Of a stretch of 64,000 nt of DNA, positions 61,578 through 64,000 are shown in pieces. The notes below the pieces were generated by a model. The model was not told the origin of the DNA and ran no database searches. It was given only the letters and a program-made list of their open reading frames with translations. This DNA comes from Ligustrum vulgare (taxonomy: Eukaryota; Streptophyta; Magnoliopsida; Lamiales; Oleaceae). Made by a program: the position numbers and the translations under genes. The stretch lies in contig OY743174.1 in the NCBI GenBank assembly GCA_963555705.1, positions 62,146,234-62,210,233 on the forward strand, given 5' to 3'. Each line of letters starts with the position of its first letter. Positions within the stretch are counted from its first letter, which is position 1.

Positions 61578-63500
61578 TCACCCTATATTATAAGAGGTGC
61601 TTTGTTAATTTACTATTCATTTTTGGTTGTTAGTGTTCACACATGAAAGTCAACAATTTCTTATAATTTTTTTCACCTCACCCTATATTAAAAGAGCCAC
61701 TTCAATAATACTATTCATTTTTGTCCTGTAGTTTTCACACCTAAAAAGCAAATAATCTTCTCTGAACCGATTTAACACTGTAGAAATAAATATCTACCCT
61801 TGACATGTCCTTGACGATTTCTATTATTTTCTTTCATTAACTTTTTTAATTTCCATATAGAATTCTCTGTCCTTCAGTGCATAAATGTTGTTATTTCCCA
61901 TTTCTGCCATGGACTAATGTTCTAGCCCTTTTCATGAAATATGTATTAATTTTTTTTCGAATAAGTTTGCTTGTTTTTACCGCTTTTCTTGAGGTTCGAT
62001 GAGTATCAAATACGGAATCCTACCTTATACTTATTTTTTATGAATCAATTAACACATGAGTGGGCTAAATCATATTTACAAAATGAATTCAACTGGAAAA
62101 TTCCACAATTATAAAATATAAGCATTATACACCAAATAAATTACTATAAATATCAAGTAATAGCTTAGTAATAATATTTTTCTATTTTATGGTCATAGTT
62201 GAAGGTAACTTGGTGTTAATTTATTTTCTTCTATAGTTTCTACACTTTCCTTTTTGTTATTGGGCTCATGTATTTTTATTTTCTAATGTAATAAAAAATA
62301 CGTATCTAATTTACTTCTTTTTCTTGCAGGTTCTTGCCATAGCGTAATACCCTGAGTACAACAATGTTTGTAGTATGTGAAAACAGCCTCAGATTTGCTG
62401 AGGGATGTGACATGTTCGGTATTAATCCATTTAAGCTACTATGAAAGATTATTTTATAGATTATAAATTGAAATAAACATGTATAGAAGTATTATATAAT
62501 TTTTTACTTTTGTTTAGGATTGAATTGTTCGATCTTCTTTCTAAATAGAACTTGGTTACAAAGTTTAAAGACTTTGATTCTTACGTGCTAACAAGGTAAT
62601 TTAATTGTTTATTATAAGCTTTTGAATGAAACATCAAACTTATATAATCAACTAATATGTATATGAGCAAATTCACAATTTTGTTTCAAAATTTTGATTC
62701 TTGCAGTTTCTTGATGAATGTGGTATAGTTCCTCGAAACTATGGTTAGCTATATATTAATCTATTACTATGTAATTATGTATTAATATTGTAAAAACTAT
62801 ATATTTTAGATTCTTTTGTTAAATGGAAAAGATTGAATAGATCGTGCTTTTTTGGTTGGGTTATGAGCGGTGGGTCTTTCCTGAAGTTTTCTCACTCCCC
62901 CTTTTTTTTTTACCATGCTCTGTTCTTGAGATTAGAAGTTTTTTTTAACTTCTTTTCTTGCTTTGGATGGCTATGGAATATTCAGATTAATTGATTAGGT
63001 TTCTCCATTGAACCTATATTTTAACATCAAAGGTAATGGTCAACATCTGAGATCTCTTCCTTCGGATAACCTGACAAAGCTTATTCGTGATCAATGGAAA
63101 AGCACTTGCATCCTTATAGAATTAGAGGGGCGCTTTGTAGACGTGAAACTTTTCTATCTTCTTTCGCACTAACTTGTGAGTTATATTTAATGAAAATTAT
63201 TGTATCTGGATGTTCCTTTACTTTATTATTCACATAAAAATGAGATATTGGACATAATTTTGAAATATATTGTGTTTAATTTCATTGAAGATGTGCAGTA
63301 ATTGATTTTCAACATCTTATGTGTCTGGATTATGAATTATTTTTTTAAGCTTCTGATTGGTATAAATTAAAATAATATTTTTAGTAGAATTTTATAAAAG
63401 TTAACATAAAATGAGATTTGGAGTTTGAATTTATTTTGCAAATCATGCCAGAAAAATCGACTGGAAAACAATTCTCGTACGAAGTACGAGTGGGCACTAG
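61578..63500 (+). mobile_element. Helitron carrying a glutamyl-tRNA synthetase fragment
   Basis: The 5' end TCACCCTATATTATAAGAGG (61578) is preceded by A. The 3' end has a hairpin CTCGTAC-GAA-GTACGAG (63473-63489), then TGGGCA and CTAG (63497-63500), followed by T (63501). This A-TC...CTAG-T layout, with no inverted repeats and no target duplication, is diagnostic of Helitrons. A second 5'-like sequence (TCACCCTATATTAAAAGAGC) starts at 61678, so the end may be duplicated. It carries a host gene fragment (63035-63172) and a MITE-family piece near 63355-63420. No Rep/helicase. Confidence 0.85.
63035..63172 (+). pseudogene. Captured organellar glutamyl-tRNA synthetase fragment
   Basis: The plus strand reads NGQHLRSLPSDNLTKLIRDQ, then WKSTCILIELEGRFVD. 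This matches the segment of bacterial-type, organelle-targeted plant glutamate-tRNA ligase (NGQHLRSL..DELTKL...RWKS..L) that follows the catalytic domain. Only one exon-sized stretch of about 46 codons is recognisable; the catalytic HIGH and KMSKS parts are absent. It is on the same strand as the Helitron. Confidence 0.75.
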
Positions 63501-64000
63501 TACTTCTAAAAGGCTGGCATTTCCTTGTCGGAGATGTTTTGAAAATCAAACTTAATAGAAAGTTTAAGGAACTGTTTTAGAAACTTGAAAAAACTTCCTA
63601 TGTTTTTAGATTTCAGAAACTGAGAAAATTCAAAGGGGTACTTAAGGATACTCGGAGAAAACTATGAAAATGTTACAACTCCTGCTATGTTTCAAATGAT
63701 ATATTTAATTTTAATAAAAAAATATTGATTACAAACAGGCCAAAGGGAATTAAAAAAAATTTAATGAAAGTAGAATGATGTCCATTCAGTATATTTTGTG
63801 AAGAAAATAAATAAAAACATGATATTCAAAGGAGTAGTTAAAAAAGAGAATAGAGCATCAAGAAGAAAATGACAAAAGCAATAAACTATTCAACAATCAT
63901 GCTAGCAAACTTATTTCTTCAATTTGTAGTTCTCCACAGTACAAAGAATTAACAGAAGCAAGAATAAAATTTGGTTAGTATTTGTAAATTATTACGATTT
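63501..64000. other. AT-rich right edge
   Basis: No gene or exon recognised. If the minus-strand gene with last exon at 60838-60999 continues to the right, this would be intron sequence. Confidence 0.4.

Overview
This window looks like nuclear DNA of a flowering plant, most likely a eudicot. The genes have several exons with GT..AG introns and AT-rich spacers. The repeats are plant types: Ty1/copia, Ty3/gypsy, hAT, Helitron and MITE elements, plus an integrated plant pararetrovirus. I cannot name the species. No bacterial-type genes, rRNA, tRNA or CRISPR arrays were seen.

Layout, left to right. Bases 1-2600 are repeat-rich spacer. Two tandem aldo-keto reductase (AKR) genes lie on the minus strand with the same seven-exon structure. 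The downstream copy (2624-6200) has an in-frame stop in exon 5. The upstream copy (13519-16203) is intact at 350 codons. Between them sit a copia LTR fragment, a Helitron end with a captured myosin VIII fragment, a broken copia element with a hAT element inside its LTR, and a poly-A tract. Bases 16200-21600 hold MITEs, a possible LTR and a hAT-like element. Bases 21627-26394 are one hAT element, proved by its 8-bp target duplication, swollen to 4.8 kb by two LTR-type insertions.

Bases about 27780-41820 are a decayed caulimovirid-type endogenous pararetrovirus on the minus strand. It has a tRNA-Met primer site, a coat protein with a zinc knuckle, protease-like, reverse transcriptase and RNase H regions, and an intergenic promoter. 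A 4.4-kb Helitron-like element (32656-37033) carrying a coatomer beta-prime gene fragment splits it. A GC-rich hAT element (42584-43238) and a 10.2-kb Ty3/gypsy element (43251-53408, both LTRs and CACCC target duplication present) follow almost back to back. The gypsy element is interrupted by a 2.9-kb element flanked by a 326-bp duplication of gypsy sequence.

The right part is gene territory. A complete six-exon group C bZIP transcription factor gene lies on the plus strand (55038-60466). The last exon of an unidentified minus-strand gene follows at 60838-60999. A third Helitron (61578-63500) carries a glutamyl-tRNA synthetase fragment.

The live host content is therefore one intact AKR gene, one bZIP gene and the end of a third gene. 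The rest is a layered record of transposon and virus insertion. The most notable patterns are three Helitron-type elements each carrying a same-strand host gene fragment, and paired 12-bp palindromes about two helical turns apart in the LTRs of two different retroelements.
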